From the NCBI GenBank assembly GCA_026988315.1, contig JALSLJ010000076.1:33760-97759 (forward strand): a stretch of 64,000 nucleotides of DNA, read 5' to 3'. Every line of letters begins with the position of its first letter. Positions within the stretch are counted from its first letter, which is position 1. Shown here one piece after another: positions 8,196-18,349 of this stretch. Origin of the DNA: Sulfurimonas sp. GTDB taxonomy: Bacteria; Campylobacterota; Campylobacteria; Campylobacterales; Sulfurimonadaceae. Under the pieces are notes generated by a model. The model had not been told where the DNA came from and did no database searches. It saw only the letters and a program-made list of their open reading frames with translations. Both the position numbers and the translations under genes were made by a program.

Positions 8196-11100
8196 TTAGA
8201 ACGCTTCACCGTAACTCTCTCCATCTACAAGTTTAAATGTACCAGTTAGTGTTCCATCACTTACCCAATACTCTTGTGTATTACTGTTATCATAATTAAA
8301 TAGCACTACATACAATTTACCATTATCCTCTACTATCCCTTCTGAACCACTAACTTCATAAGTATCACTTGAAAATGCTTTTACAAGCTGTGTTCCCGTA
8401 CTTGTTCCATCAGTTTTATAAAGCCCACTATTTGCAGGTGTTGTATTATCAGTAAACCAAAAGTAAAGGGTACCATCCATCTCCACTAAATAACTTGGAG
8501 CAGAGTAGTTATCACTCCCCATATCCTTAACCATAACTGTACCCGATGAAGTTCCATCACTTTTCCATAGCTCTTGCCCATTTGCTTCATCATTAAAGAC
8601 AAAATAAAGCATACCATTTACATCTGTAAAATCACTATAATTATATCTATGTGTATAGCTTGTTCCCGTATCATCCAAAAAGCTATCTTTGACCATAACA
8701 GTACCAGATAAAGTTCCATCACTTTTCCAAAGTGCAAAACCATTTGAAAGACTATTTGAAACAAAGAACAGCTGATTGCCAACTATTGTCAAATTTGATG
8801 CTCCACCATCTGTCCCTCTGCCTGTACCATCATCTTCATAAATATCTTTAACTATATGCGTGCCAGATTCTGTCCCATCAGTTACCCACAGTTCAGCTCC
8901 ATGATAATAGTCATCCGCAGTAGCGTAGCATTTAGAGTTTAACTCCAAACATCCTATAAAACTTGAACCATCCTCTCCAGACCATATATCTTTTAGTTTA
9001 TATGCTGAACTTGAACCATCACTTATCCATGGTTCCCATTGGTATCCACCACCTGCTCCATCATCTTTGGCAAAGATTAGTCTATCTCCAAAAGGCTGTA
9101 GATAACCAGGTGCTCCATAACTTGTAAGTGAATAATCACCAAAATCCTCTATAAGTTGAGTACCCGTTCCATCACTTTTCCATAATCCCTTACTACCTTT
9201 CCAGTTGCTTCCGTTGTTATCTCCAGACATACCAAAAAAGTAAAAAGAATCTCCAATAAGAGAGAAGCTGGATGGAAAGGAGCCATCATCTACACCTGGA
9301 TTTATATCTTTTACCATATATGTCCCTGACTCAGTACCATCGGTTCTCCAAAGTTCTGTGCCATTGACTCCATCATTTGCGGCGAAATAGTAAATATCTT
9401 TCATAAGCACTACACTACCGACTGAACCACCGCCATTAGTTCCAGCCCATATATCTTTAACCATTGTAGTACCTGCTACAGTTCCATCAGTTCTCCATAT
9501 CTCATAACCATGAACATCATCATACCAATCAAATAGATGGACTTTTGGTAAAGGAGCTTTTACCTCAATATCTACTCTACCAATATCATTATATAAACAT
9601 CCATCAATAGTTTCACTCAATGTATAAAGAAAATAATCATCACCTACAAAGCCATCATCTGGATCGTAGTTGTAGTTTACAATCTCATTGCCAATTATAG
9701 TTAAAGATGAACTTCCTCCTGTTGCATCTTGTGTTATCTCAATGCCTATACTTGTGCTGTTGGCTCTTAAGTACTCTCCACTAATCACCTCTGTATTAAA
9801 AATTGATGTTGCTATGTTATTTGCAGAAGATAAGCTTGTAGGGGCGGTTATAGTAACATTAACGCGACCATAATCATCTCCACTCTTATAAACAAAACTA
9901 TCTTTTCCCACAAAACAATCTGTACTTTTATAAGTAAACGCTGGTACCTCATTTCCTATCTTAAAGTAAGTAACTTCTCCATGTTTTGGGTCTGTATATG
10001 CGACATCTAACACATCTGACAAACCACTAGTTTGTACACTATTTGTTTCCCCTTTTACAACTACACTTATATTTGTATCTTCAAGTGTAATAACAACTTC
10101 TGGTACCTCAGGCTCTAAAACAATAATATTTGCAATATTTGTATCAGTAGCATCTTTGTTATCTGTAACACTCAATGTGTAAACATATGTTCCAGCAGTA
10201 TCAAAGCTTAAATCATTCAAATCACAAGATAGATCATTTGACTCTTTTATAATTGCCCCTGCTGGGTCTTGCCACATACAGTGAGTTATACCACCAAAAG
10301 GATAAGGATCCATATCGTACGAATAAGAACTCTCAAGTCCAGTAACTATTTCACCAACCAAAACTTCAATATTTTGCTCACCATCATCGCTATAATCTGT
10401 ACCTATAATTGCAACTGGGAGTTGATTTATTGGCTCTAGTATTGGCTCTGTTATATCACTATTTTGTGTACAGATTACCATCGGATTGCGATATGGCATT
10501 TTGTTTGATTGAAGTGGTATGCTATCTTCACCGTTTAAACTATTATACTCAATAGTAAAAGTTATATTTATATCTTTACATCCACTAGTTGTATTCATAT
10601 CTAGTAAAACTGATTTATTATCATCTGCTACCATCATACTCTCTATTTTTAACAAGGCTCCCTCTACTGAGATGCCAATATCAGGCGTTTGTGTGTTAAA
10701 TGTTGCCCCAAAAAGGCTTAGGTAAACTTGAGCACTATTCTGCGTAGAGATTCTAGCTCTAACAAATGGGTTAATCTTTATATCTGAGATAGATATAGCA
10801 TCTGTTATCTCTGATTCAACACCCATAACATTAAGAACCTCTTTAACATCTACTTTTTGCATCTCGTCCATAAGTTTTTTATAAAGTGGTGAGTTCAAAA
10901 CAGCTGAGAATCCACCATCGTTATAAATTTTCATAAGCTCTTCTAAGTCACCTATGGGGTCACTAGAGTTCGCAATAGCAGCAGATATTCTCAATAACTC
11001 TGCATTAACAGAAGCTTTACCTTCACTAAAATCAACTAAATCTAGCTCAGTAAAATCATCAGATGTTATATTAAAGAGTTTTTTCACATCCTCCTTTGAC

Positions 11101-11567
11101 TCCTCTTTAGCTTCCTCTAGGCTCTTATCATCATCCACAAGCTTTTTCATTCTCTTAGCACGAATATCTGTTAAAATATTTGTATTGCTCTTTTGCTTTG
11201 TGTTTGATTTTATATCTACAATTGCGGTAATTGTAGCTGGAGAAAGACTAGTTGTTCCTGTTGCTTCATCAAAGTAGTAACCACTAATGCTAAGGCGACT
11301 AAGCCCACTCCATGGGAGAGTTTTAAACTCATAACTCCCTTTATCATCACTAACTTTTACTTCAAGCAGATCATCTGTACAAACCATCTTTTCATCAAGT
11401 CTGCAAAGTGACACATTTGAGTCTTTTAAAAAGGCTCCTTTTTGTGCTACACCACTTAGCGAAGAGCTTACACTCGAACCACTAGCACTATCTTCACTAC
11501 TGCATCCACTAAAAAAAGATAGTGATAACAACATTGTAAATAAAATTATTTTGATTTTACTAAACAT
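8196..11567 (-). CDS. Large surface lipoprotein with Ig/PKD-like domains and ELWxxDGT repeats
   Basis: 1123 residues. The signal peptide ends in the lipobox FFSGC and is followed by a Ser-rich tether. Residues about 35-115 resemble a carboxypeptidase-regulatory-like beta domain. A helical charged stretch (about 125-215) follows, then PKD/Ig-like modules around 385-700 (for example GTYVYTLSVTDNKDATDTN). The C-terminal 400 residues contain about nine diverged ELWxxDGT repeats, such as GYEIWRTDGTVAGTTMVKDI and GQELWKSDGTSSGTVMVKDM, which probably form a beta-propeller. No enzyme motif is visible. The role is probably surface binding or adhesion (inference). It is an isolated gene between aldehyde dehydrogenase and YraN. 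Confidence 0.8.
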   Translation of the reverse strand: MFSKIKIILFTMLLSLSFFSGCSSEDSASGSSVSSSLSGVAQKGAFLKDSNVSLCRLDEKMVCTDDLLEVKVSDDKGSYEFKTLPWSGLSRLSISGYYFDEATGTTSLSPATITAIVDIKSNTKQKSNTNILTDIRAKRMKKLVDDDKSLEEAKEESKEDVKKLFNITSDDFTELDLVDFSEGKASVNAELLRISAAIANSSDPIGDLEELMKIYNDGGFSAVLNSPLYKKLMDEMQKVDVKEVLNVMGVESEITDAISISDIKINPFVRARISTQNSAQVYLSLFGATFNTQTPDIGISVEGALLKIESMMVADDNKSVLLDMNTTSGCKDINITFTIEYNSLNGEDSIPLQSNKMPYRNPMVICTQNSDITEPILEPINQLPVAIIGTDYSDDGEQNIEVLVGEIVTGLESSYSYDMDPYPFGGITHCMWQDPAGAIIKESNDLSCDLNDLSFDTAGTYVYTLSVTDNKDATDTNIANIIVLEPEVPEVVITLEDTNISVVVKGETNSVQTSGLSDVLDVAYTDPKHGEVTYFKIGNEVPAFTYKSTDCFVGKDSFVYKSGDDYGRVNVTITAPTSLSSANNIATSIFNTEVISGEYLRANSTSIGIEITQDATGGSSSLTIIGNEIVNYNYDPDDGFVGDDYFLYTLSETIDGCLYNDIGRVDIEVKAPLPKVHLFDWYDDVHGYEIWRTDGTVAGTTMVKDIWAGTNGGGSVGSVVLMKDIYYFAANDGVNGTELWRTDGTESGTYMVKDINPGVDDGSFPSSFSLIGDSFYFFGMSGDNNGSNWKGSKGLWKSDGTGTQLIEDFGDYSLTSYGAPGYLQPFGDRLIFAKDDGAGGGYQWEPWISDGSSSAYKLKDIWSGEDGSSFIGCLELNSKCYATADDYYHGAELWVTDGTESGTHIVKDIYEDDGTGRGTDGGASNLTIVGNQLFFVSNSLSNGFALWKSDGTLSGTVMVKDSFLDDTGTSYTHRYNYSDFTDVNGMLYFVFNDEANGQELWKSDGTSSGTVMVKDMGSDNYSAPSYLVEMDGTLYFWFTDNTTPANSGLYKTDGTSTGTQLVKAFSSDTYEVSGSEGIVEDNGKLYVVLFNYDNSNTQEYWVSDGTLTGTFKLVDGESYGEAF

Positions 11568-11639
11568 CTTATACTCCTAAAAATTCATCTATTTATAGTA
11601 TAAGGCATTAGCATTGCAAAATCATTGCAAAATCATTAT

Positions 11640-11969
11640 TTAGAATGTAATATTTTCAATTATTTCAGTATTTTTAGGAGTAATAATTATGGCATCATAC
11701 ACATACGAAACATCAATAGAATTTTTTTTCATATACACATCAGCAGTTTTTATAAGTCGGGAGAGTTTTTTGGGGGTGATGTTTTGGATAGCAGACTCAA
11801 AGTCGAGTCCGCTTTTTACCTCAACGAAGTGGAGAATTTCATCTTTTAAAGCAATTATATCTATCTCACCAAAGCGGGAGTAAAAATTTTGCTCAATTAC
11901 AGTATAACCATTGTCATATAGAAATTTACACGCTCTAGCTTCCGCTAAATTTCCTTTGGCTCTGCTCAT
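11640..11969 (-). CDS. YraN / UPF0102 family nuclease-fold protein
   Basis: 109 residues from the ATG at 11969. The tracked start is a TTG inside the preceding gene. The core RFGEIDIIALKDEILHFVEVKSG carries the E...D...E-x-K residues of the restriction-endonuclease-like fold typical of UPF0102. The family is widespread and associated with DNA processing, but its exact role is not settled. It begins one base after the molybdopterin oxidoreductase stop with no clear ribosome site, so it is probably translated by coupling. Confidence 0.85.
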   Translation of the reverse strand: MSRAKGNLAEARACKFLYDNGYTVIEQNFYSRFGEIDIIALKDEILHFVEVKSGLDFESAIQNITPKKLSRLIKTADVYMKKNSIDVSYVYDAIIITPKNTEIIENITF

Positions 11970-11970
11970 T

Positions 11971-14040
11971 TTAGCAGTTAATAACCTCAACTTTTATAGT
12001 TTTAAATGCAGCGGTCAAAATCACCTCATCACGAGCATCTCCAAAGAGTGCATTTATTTTTGATTTTGCGTGGTGAAAGGTTGCAAAAAGTGTTTTTGGT
12101 TGCACTTTGTCAGTTATTTTAATACACAACGGTGTTGTCTCACCAAATTCACTTCTAAGAATCACTCTATCAGATGTAAAATCTTTTGCGTCATCTTCAC
12201 AAACAAGTAAAATATCTTCATCGTAACGCTTCATTAAAGTCTCAGTTCTTGAGGTTTGTGCTGCATTATTGTAGTGTGCTAGAGTTCTTCCTGTACTAAG
12301 ATGATACCCTGTAAGTTTATTCTCTTTTATCTCTTGTATCATCCCGCGAAGTTTATATTGGTTGTACATAAAATGTCCATAGCCATCATCTGTTCTAAAG
12401 TCTAATTGATGCAAAATAGGGGTATCTTCTGTGTGAACTGGCCATTGAAGTCCACGCTTTCTATGTTTTTCTAGTCTATGGTAATCAGCCCCAGAGAATC
12501 TTCTATAGGCAACACGCTGAACCTCTTCCCATACATCTTTTGAACTTTTGTAATTATAATCTCCACCCATTTTATTGTCTAAGATTTGTAAAACTTCCCA
12601 GTCATCTGGAAGATCTGATTTTACAAGAGGTTGAGAGAGGTGAAGGCGACGCATCGCATTTACATAAACACCTGTTTTCTCATAAGCTGATTTTACACCA
12701 ACAACAATGTCTGCACGATTGGCTATATCTGTCATAAAAAGTTCTTGAACAAAAATCATATCTAACTTATCAAAAGCCTTATCAACCTTGTTGAGATTTG
12801 GATGGATGTGCGTTAAATCTTCACCAATATTAAGCACAACCTTTACCTTATCTTCAAGCATCTCATCAACAAGTTCAGGAGTCATAAGTCCTATCTCTTT
12901 TGGTTCTTGGTAGTCTGGTGCGAAATATGGAAGCATCCCCATATCACAAGTTCCTTGAACATTGTTTTGACCACGAAGAGGCATAAGTCCTGTTCCACTT
13001 TTACCAATATTTCCAGTCATAAGACTTAAATGAACTATAGCCATAACAGCGTAAGAACCATCTATATGCTCAGTAATTCCTAATCCCCAAAATATCATAG
13101 ACTTTTTCAGAGCATACTCACGAGCAACTTTTTTTATCATCTTTGAGAGGTACTCATAGCCCTCTATCTCATTATAGTAGTCTGGATTTGCATAAGGGTC
13201 GTTCATGATTTTTTCTTTAAACTCAAGAAAACCTTTTGTTCTATCTGCTATAAAACTCTCATCATAAAGTTCTTCATCCATAATTACATATGCGATCATA
13301 TTTAAGGTAAGAAGATTTGCTTCATGAGGCATAATCGCCTTATATTTTGCAAAGCGGTGTAGCTTTATCTCTCTTACATCAAATACCGCTAAATTATCAT
13401 GATCTCTTGCAACATCTATGATTCTATTTGCGATAATTGGATGTGCTTCTGTTGTATTTGAACCTATTACTATCATAAACTCTGCATTATAAATATCATT
13501 GTATGGGTTAGTTGCTGCACCCTCACCTATAGTCTTTTTCATCCCACTTAACGATGGAGAGTGACAAACTCTAGCGCAGTTATCAACATGAGGAGAGTTG
13601 AGAGTGTGGCGTGTAAATTTTTGAAACAGATAAGCAGACTCACATGAGCTTCTAGCCCCACCTATAGAACAGATAGATTTACGACCATAATTCTTCTGTG
13701 TTTCTTTGAGTTTCATAGCACAAGCAGTTGTTGCAGCATCTAAATCTGTTTCATACCAAGTATCATCAAAATCTACTAAAGATGAATCAATTACCTCTTT
13801 AATAGCTGGATTTTTCTCTAAAAAGCTTTTTCTTATTCTTGGGATGCGAAGTCTATCATCAGCATCTACAAAATCAAAACCATACTTCCCTTTGATGCAG
13901 AGTTTACCTTGTGAGACTACACCATCAGGGTGAGCAAAAATCTTTAGGATTTTGTTCTCTTTAGTATCTACATTAGCTGCTATATCACATCCAACACCAC
14001 AATAAGTACAAACACTATCTATCGTTTTACTATTTTCCAT
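11971..14040 (-). CDS. Molybdopterin oxidoreductase, formate dehydrogenase alpha-like, cysteine form
   Basis: 689 residues from the ATG at 14040, which has AGGAAAG upstream; the track's TTG start adds 14 residues. An N-terminal [4Fe-4S] site uses C11, C14, C18 and C48 (CTYCGVGC ... GKLCIKG). Residues about 155-162 read CARVCHSPS, where C159 aligns with the Mo-ligating (seleno)cysteine of formate dehydrogenases. The central part binds the two pterin cofactors (GQNNVQGTCDMGMLP), and the C-terminus is a molybdopterin-dinucleotide-binding domain. There is no Tat signal and no NuoG-like ferredoxin extension, so it is cytoplasmic and shorter than NAD-linked FdhA. No beta, gamma or FdhD gene is adjacent, so its electron partner is unknown. 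A related assimilatory or other Mo-enzyme function is possible. Confidence 0.8.
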   Translation of the reverse strand: MENSKTIDSVCTYCGVGCDIAANVDTKENKILKIFAHPDGVVSQGKLCIKGKYGFDFVDADDRLRIPRIRKSFLEKNPAIKEVIDSSLVDFDDTWYETDLDAATTACAMKLKETQKNYGRKSICSIGGARSSCESAYLFQKFTRHTLNSPHVDNCARVCHSPSLSGMKKTIGEGAATNPYNDIYNAEFMIVIGSNTTEAHPIIANRIIDVARDHDNLAVFDVREIKLHRFAKYKAIMPHEANLLTLNMIAYVIMDEELYDESFIADRTKGFLEFKEKIMNDPYANPDYYNEIEGYEYLSKMIKKVAREYALKKSMIFWGLGITEHIDGSYAVMAIVHLSLMTGNIGKSGTGLMPLRGQNNVQGTCDMGMLPYFAPDYQEPKEIGLMTPELVDEMLEDKVKVVLNIGEDLTHIHPNLNKVDKAFDKLDMIFVQELFMTDIANRADIVVGVKSAYEKTGVYVNAMRRLHLSQPLVKSDLPDDWEVLQILDNKMGGDYNYKSSKDVWEEVQRVAYRRFSGADYHRLEKHRKRGLQWPVHTEDTPILHQLDFRTDDGYGHFMYNQYKLRGMIQEIKENKLTGYHLSTGRTLAHYNNAAQTSRTETLMKRYDEDILLVCEDDAKDFTSDRVILRSEFGETTPLCIKITDKVQPKTLFATFHHAKSKINALFGDARDEVILTAAFKTIKVEVINC

Positions 14041-14103
14041 AAGAGCTTTCCTGATTTTTCTATGATAATCCCTAGTAAACAACTAGTCTTTATTAAGAAT
14101 TTT

Positions 14104-14835
14104 TTATTTTTTGGAGTTTACAATTATATCTCTTAAAAATTGTGGAAGTGAGTTTAAAAACAAAATGATTAAATAAAACCTAAGGGGAAACGGGTAGAAT
14201 CGTCTCTCTTTTTCAATTGCATCATAGATTCTTTTTACTCCATCTTTTGTACTTAGTAAAAATGGCATATAAAAATTGTTTTTATCTGTCAATTCACTTT
14301 TTATAAATCCTGGCAAGATGTTGATTACTTTTATATTGTCATTTTTGTATTTATATCTTATCCCCTCTGCATAAGCATTTAATGCGCGTTTAGATGAACT
14401 GTAAACTTTTGAACTTGGCATAGAAAAAAGGGAGGCTAAAGAAGATATGAAAACTATTTTACCACTTTTTTGTGCCACAAAATGGGGCAATAAGACTTCT
14501 AAAATAGCATGATTAGAGATTACATTGACATCATAAAGATTCTTAAACTCATCTATGGGTGTTATATCTTTTGAGTGACCAACTGAGATACCAGCATTTA
14601 ATATCACCATATCAACAGCACCTATAGTTTTTATTTTTTTTTGAAGCTCATCAAACTTTGTAACATCTGCTACTATAATTTTTACTTTTTTTGTATGTGG
14701 CTCTAACTCTTTTTGCAAGTTTAAGAGACGAGTCTCTCTCCTTGCTAGTAAAAAAAGTTCATTATCTTCATTTGCGTAAGAGCGGGCTAGTTCTTCACCA
14801 AGTCCACTACTTGCACCCGTTATCAATATTTTCAT
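14104..14835 (-). CDS. Short-chain dehydrogenase/reductase
   Basis: 243 residues, a classic SDR. The cofactor motif is TGASSGLG at residues 6-13, followed by NAGIS, the catalytic Ser in VFISSLAS and the YSSSK active-site pair. The C-terminal segment (FPLRFYLIILFLNSLPQFL) is hydrophobic and may anchor the enzyme to the membrane, as in DltE/YqjQ-like members. The substrate is not determinable. It is a single gene with AGGTAAAG upstream of the start, lying between hom and the molybdopterin enzyme. Confidence 0.85.
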   Translation of the reverse strand: MKILITGASSGLGEELARSYANEDNELFLLARRETRLLNLQKELEPHTKKVKIIVADVTKFDELQKKIKTIGAVDMVILNAGISVGHSKDITPIDEFKNLYDVNVISNHAILEVLLPHFVAQKSGKIVFISSLASLFSMPSSKVYSSSKRALNAYAEGIRYKYKNDNIKVINILPGFIKSELTDKNNFYMPFLLSTKDGVKRIYDAIEKERRFYPFPLRFYLIILFLNSLPQFLRDIIVNSKK

Positions 14836-14948
14836 TTTTTCACTTTACCTCTACCAAATCAATAGAACAAATTTTACATTATCACCAATTATCGTGTAAT
14901 CAGACCTATCCTCTACTCCCATTTAGTGCTAAAAAATTAAAGACTGTT

Positions 14949-16208
14949 TTACACTATCCTAATCATAACAGGTGTAGAGTTTACAAAATCAAGAACCTCT
15001 ATCTCTTTTATCATATTTTGGATATCACTCTCTATAGCTGTATGAGTAGATATAAGTAAGTTTGCAGAATCTTCAGATGATGGACGCTGAAGCATTGTCT
15101 CAACTGAGATATTGTTATCTTCAAAGATTTTAGTTATTTTAGCTAAAACACCTGCCTTATCTGAAACATTTACACGAAGATAATACTTAGACTTTATGTC
15201 TGCAGTTGGCTTGAGTGTCAGGTTTGCTTCCATAGGTTTGTCAAAACCTAGCATCGGCGTAGATTTTCCACTTCTAGCAATATCAATGATATTAGCTACA
15301 ACCGCAGACGCAGTTGCATCACCACCAGCACCAGGACCATAATAAAGTGTTTCACCAACCTTATCACCAATCACAGAGATACCGTTCATTACACCATCAA
15401 TTTTTGCAATCATCTCCTCTTGTTTTATAAGACAAGCATGAACACGAAGTTCAACCTCATTACCATCTTTTTTAGCAATTCCTAAAAGCTTGATTGCATA
15501 ACCAAACTCTTTTGCAAATGCTATATCATCTTGTGTAACATTTTCAATGCCTTCAATTAAGATATCTTCAGGTTTAGCATCAATTCCATAAGCGATAGAA
15601 GCAAGAATTAAAAGTTTATGTGCAGCATCATAACCACCTACATCAAACGATGGATCAGCTTCTGCATAACCTAGTTCTTGAGACTCTTTTAAGATCGTAT
15701 CATAAGCTACACCTTCGTTTGTCATCTTTGTCATCATATAATTACAAGTACCGTTCATTATTCCCATAATTGATTCTATATGATTAGCAGATAAGCCATC
15801 GCGAAGAGCATTAATGATAGGGATACCACCTGCGACAGATGCCTCATACTCAAAAGCGATATCTTTTGCTAATTCTGCCAGTTCATAACGGTGATATGCT
15901 AAAAGTGCTTTATTTGCAGTAACTACAGCCTTACCACTTTTTAATGCCTTTTTAACAACTTCAAATGGCTCATCCACTCCACCCATAAGTTCAACTACTA
16001 TATCAATTTTTGAATCGTTTAATATATCATCTACATTGTCTGTCAAAACTATGCCAAGACCTCTGTCTTTGTTTAAATTTTTAACAACACCGCTTTTTAC
16101 AACAATGTCAGTTCCAGCACGAGCAGAAATCACATCAGCATTATCTTTTAATATTTGAGCAACACTTGTCCCAACAGTTCCAACACCGATTATTCCAACT
16201 TTTATCAT
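14949..16208 (-). CDS. hom: Homoserine dehydrogenase
   Basis: 419 residues, monofunctional with a C-terminal ACT domain. The Rossmann start is GIIGVGTVGTSVAQIL. The catalytic domain contains NKALLAYH, GGIPIINALRDGL and GIMNGTCNYMMTKM. The ACT domain at about 345-419 (YYLRVNVSDKAGVLAKI) probably gives threonine feedback control. The enzyme reduces aspartate semialdehyde to homoserine for threonine and methionine synthesis. Its ATG overlaps the upstream aminotransferase stop as TAATG. Confidence 0.95.
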   Translation of the reverse strand: MIKVGIIGVGTVGTSVAQILKDNADVISARAGTDIVVKSGVVKNLNKDRGLGIVLTDNVDDILNDSKIDIVVELMGGVDEPFEVVKKALKSGKAVVTANKALLAYHRYELAELAKDIAFEYEASVAGGIPIINALRDGLSANHIESIMGIMNGTCNYMMTKMTNEGVAYDTILKESQELGYAEADPSFDVGGYDAAHKLLILASIAYGIDAKPEDILIEGIENVTQDDIAFAKEFGYAIKLLGIAKKDGNEVELRVHACLIKQEEMIAKIDGVMNGISVIGDKVGETLYYGPGAGGDATASAVVANIIDIARSGKSTPMLGFDKPMEANLTLKPTADIKSKYYLRVNVSDKAGVLAKITKIFEDNNISVETMLQRPSSEDSANLLISTHTAIESDIQNMIKEIEVLDFVNSTPVMIRIV

Positions 16209-17428
16209 TACTTTTTTTCCTCTTCAAACTGTTTTAAAAACTCTTTTATATTTCTAGCTGCTTGACGGATACGGTTATCGTTTTCTATGAGTGCTATACG
16301 AACATAGTTCTCGCCATATTCACCAAAGCCTATCCCTGGGGCAACTGCGACTTGAGCCTCTGTTAAAAGTCTTTTTGAAAACTCTAAACTTCCTAGGTGT
16401 TCTGCACATTTTGGAATTTTCGCCCACACAAACATACTGGCTTGGTTTCTGTGTATCGACCAACCAGCTCTTGAAAATGCTTCTATCAGTACATCTTGTC
16501 TATGATCATACTTATCTGTTATATCTTGAACACATTGTTGATCACCATTTAGTGCGACTGTTGCTGCAACTTGAATAGGGGTAAACATCCCATAATCTAG
16601 CCATGATTTTATTTTTTGTAAAGCACCAATGAGTTTCTTATTTCCAACAAAGAAACCAACACGCCATCCAGCCATATTGTAAGATTTAGAAAGTGTAAAA
16701 GATTCAACTGCTACATCTTTTGCACCCTCTACACTCATAATTGATGGTGTTTTATAACCACCAAAAGTTATATCACCATAGGCGATATCAGAGATAATAT
16801 AAAACCTCTCTTTTTTCGCCATCGCCACAAGTTTTACATAAAATTCTTGAGATACTGTTGCGGTTGATGGATTGTGAGGGAAATTAACTAAAACATATTT
16901 GGGGCGTGGTGAAGTTTCTTTAAAAACACGCTCTAAATTTTCAAAAAAGTGATCTTCGTTAATCTCATACTTATCATTAAAATCAATTCCAAACTTCACA
17001 ACATTTCCACCAGCTAAGATAAAGGCATAAGAGTGAATAGGGTAAGTTGGATCTGGAACAACAGCTATATCACCAGGGTTTGTAATAGCATACGCCAAGT
17101 GAGCATAACCCTCTTTTGAACCCATTGTTGCAACACATTCAGTCATTGGGTCTAAATCACAATCATATCTTCTTTTATACCAGCTAGCGATTGCCATAAG
17201 AAGTTTAGGGATACCCTTAGATGTTGAATAACCATGAGTTTTTGTTTTTTGAGCAGATTCAACTAGTTTTTCACGGATATGCTCTGGAGTATCACCATCT
17301 GGATTCCCCATAGAAAAATCTATCACATCTGCACCAGCTCTACGCTCAGCCATTTTCAAATCATTTACTTCTGCAAAAACATATTTTGGAAGTCTTTTCA
17401 TTCTATCGAATTGTATTTCATCAAACAT
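16208..17428 (-). CDS. PLP-dependent class I aminotransferase (AlaC / DAP-aminotransferase-like)
   Basis: 406 residues. The fold-type I signature SFTLSKSYNMAGWRVGF holds the PLP lysine, and NFPHNPSTATVSQEFY is the conserved Asn-Pro cofactor region. It resembles AlaC-type alanine or aspartate aminotransferases more than canonical AspC. In Campylobacterota this type sits directly before hom, as here, which implies supply of aspartate or glutamate-linked amino acids. An AGGAATCTAA ribosome site precedes the ATG. The leader contains a short GGGC/GCCC hairpin (about 17448-17462) of unknown use. Confidence 0.88.
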   Translation of the reverse strand: MFDEIQFDRMKRLPKYVFAEVNDLKMAERRAGADVIDFSMGNPDGDTPEHIREKLVESAQKTKTHGYSTSKGIPKLLMAIASWYKRRYDCDLDPMTECVATMGSKEGYAHLAYAITNPGDIAVVPDPTYPIHSYAFILAGGNVVKFGIDFNDKYEINEDHFFENLERVFKETSPRPKYVLVNFPHNPSTATVSQEFYVKLVAMAKKERFYIISDIAYGDITFGGYKTPSIMSVEGAKDVAVESFTLSKSYNMAGWRVGFFVGNKKLIGALQKIKSWLDYGMFTPIQVAATVALNGDQQCVQDITDKYDHRQDVLIEAFSRAGWSIHRNQASMFVWAKIPKCAEHLGSLEFSKRLLTEAQVAVAPGIGFGEYGENYVRIALIENDNRIRQAARNIKEFLKQFEEEKK

Positions 17429-17500
17429 TTAGATTCCTGATCATATGGGCACTAGGAGCCCTTTAAAATATTAATGGTATTCTAGCAAAAAAAAGCTTAT

Positions 17501-18349
17501 CTATCTTGAATCTACAGGAGCTAAAACTAACGGATCTTTAATATTCTTAAGTGTGTATAGGTCAGATATTTTGATATACTGGGCACTTTTAGGGATATGC
17601 AGTCTGATTTTTCTTTTCTTTTTATCTCTTTTGATAACTTCTAAAAGATGCAAAGAACTATCGTAATATGCAATATATGGATACCAGTCATTTCTTCTTG
17701 AACTCACAATTTCCAGTTTTTTTATGCTTGAAACATTGAGCCAGTGTGCATAAAGGGATCTCTTCAACTTCACTTCCACCCCATCTTCAAGCTTTGGAAT
17801 ATTTAAAATTCCTTCACGCATATCCACAACATAAGTCCATTCCCTAGATGAATCTCTTACTACATCTACAATATAACAACCACTTTTTTTAAGTTCTCGG
17901 CTTAATATTAAGGGATCTGTTGCGTACTCAGCATTTAAACTTATAGTCCAAGTAAACTCTGAACTATTGAGGTTTGATTCTTGTGTTACATATCTGTAAT
18001 AACCTATGTTTCTAAGAGTGTCGCCCATTATTTTTACAAAAAACAGAGGGGGACCACTACTTTTGAAACTTAATTTTAATTCAGTTGGTTTTTCAAAAAA
18101 AAGGTTTAAAAGTCCATTCTCTTTAAGGGTGTGAATAACCTTTACAGCATCAACCCTTTCATTTATATAGTAATCACTCTCGGGTGAAAAAATTATATCT
18201 ATATAGGCGCTGTTTTGCTCATAAGTATTAGCATCTATAAAAGATTTAATTTTAAGTTTTAATAGGTTCTCTTCTTGGAATTCCTCTTGAAGTTCTTGTG
18301 AAAACGAGAGGTTAAAAAGCAGTAAAATAGATACAAAAACTTTTACCAT
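17501..18349 (-). CDS. Periplasmic protein of unknown function
   Basis: 282 residues. The signal peptide is MVKVFVSILLLFNLSFS, and the rest is predicted soluble and beta-rich. I do not recognise a domain. The start ATGGTAA overlaps the last codon and stop of the upstream RodZ-like gene by 7 bases, so the two are translationally coupled and probably act together. The region around residues 100-180 (GDTLRNIGYYRYV, SLNAEYATDPLILSRELKKSGCYI) is reminiscent of stress- or wall-associated periplasmic proteins, but that is only an impression. Confidence 0.7.
   Translation of the reverse strand: MVKVFVSILLLFNLSFSQELQEEFQEENLLKLKIKSFIDANTYEQNSAYIDIIFSPESDYYINERVDAVKVIHTLKENGLLNLFFEKPTELKLSFKSSGPPLFFVKIMGDTLRNIGYYRYVTQESNLNSSEFTWTISLNAEYATDPLILSRELKKSGCYIVDVVRDSSREWTYVVDMREGILNIPKLEDGVEVKLKRSLYAHWLNVSSIKKLEIVSSRRNDWYPYIAYYDSSLHLLEVIKRDKKKRKIRLHIPKSAQYIKISDLYTLKNIKDPLVLAPVDSR

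Noticed and set aside
13560-13610. Selenocysteine in the molybdoenzyme active site
   Set aside because: The codon at the metal-ligand position encodes cysteine in CARVCHSPS, and no in-frame TGA is present, so no SECIS element is needed.
17448-17462. GGGC/GCCC hairpin in the leader of the aminotransferase gene as a riboswitch
   Set aside because: The stem is only four base pairs with no further structure, too little to support a regulatory RNA.
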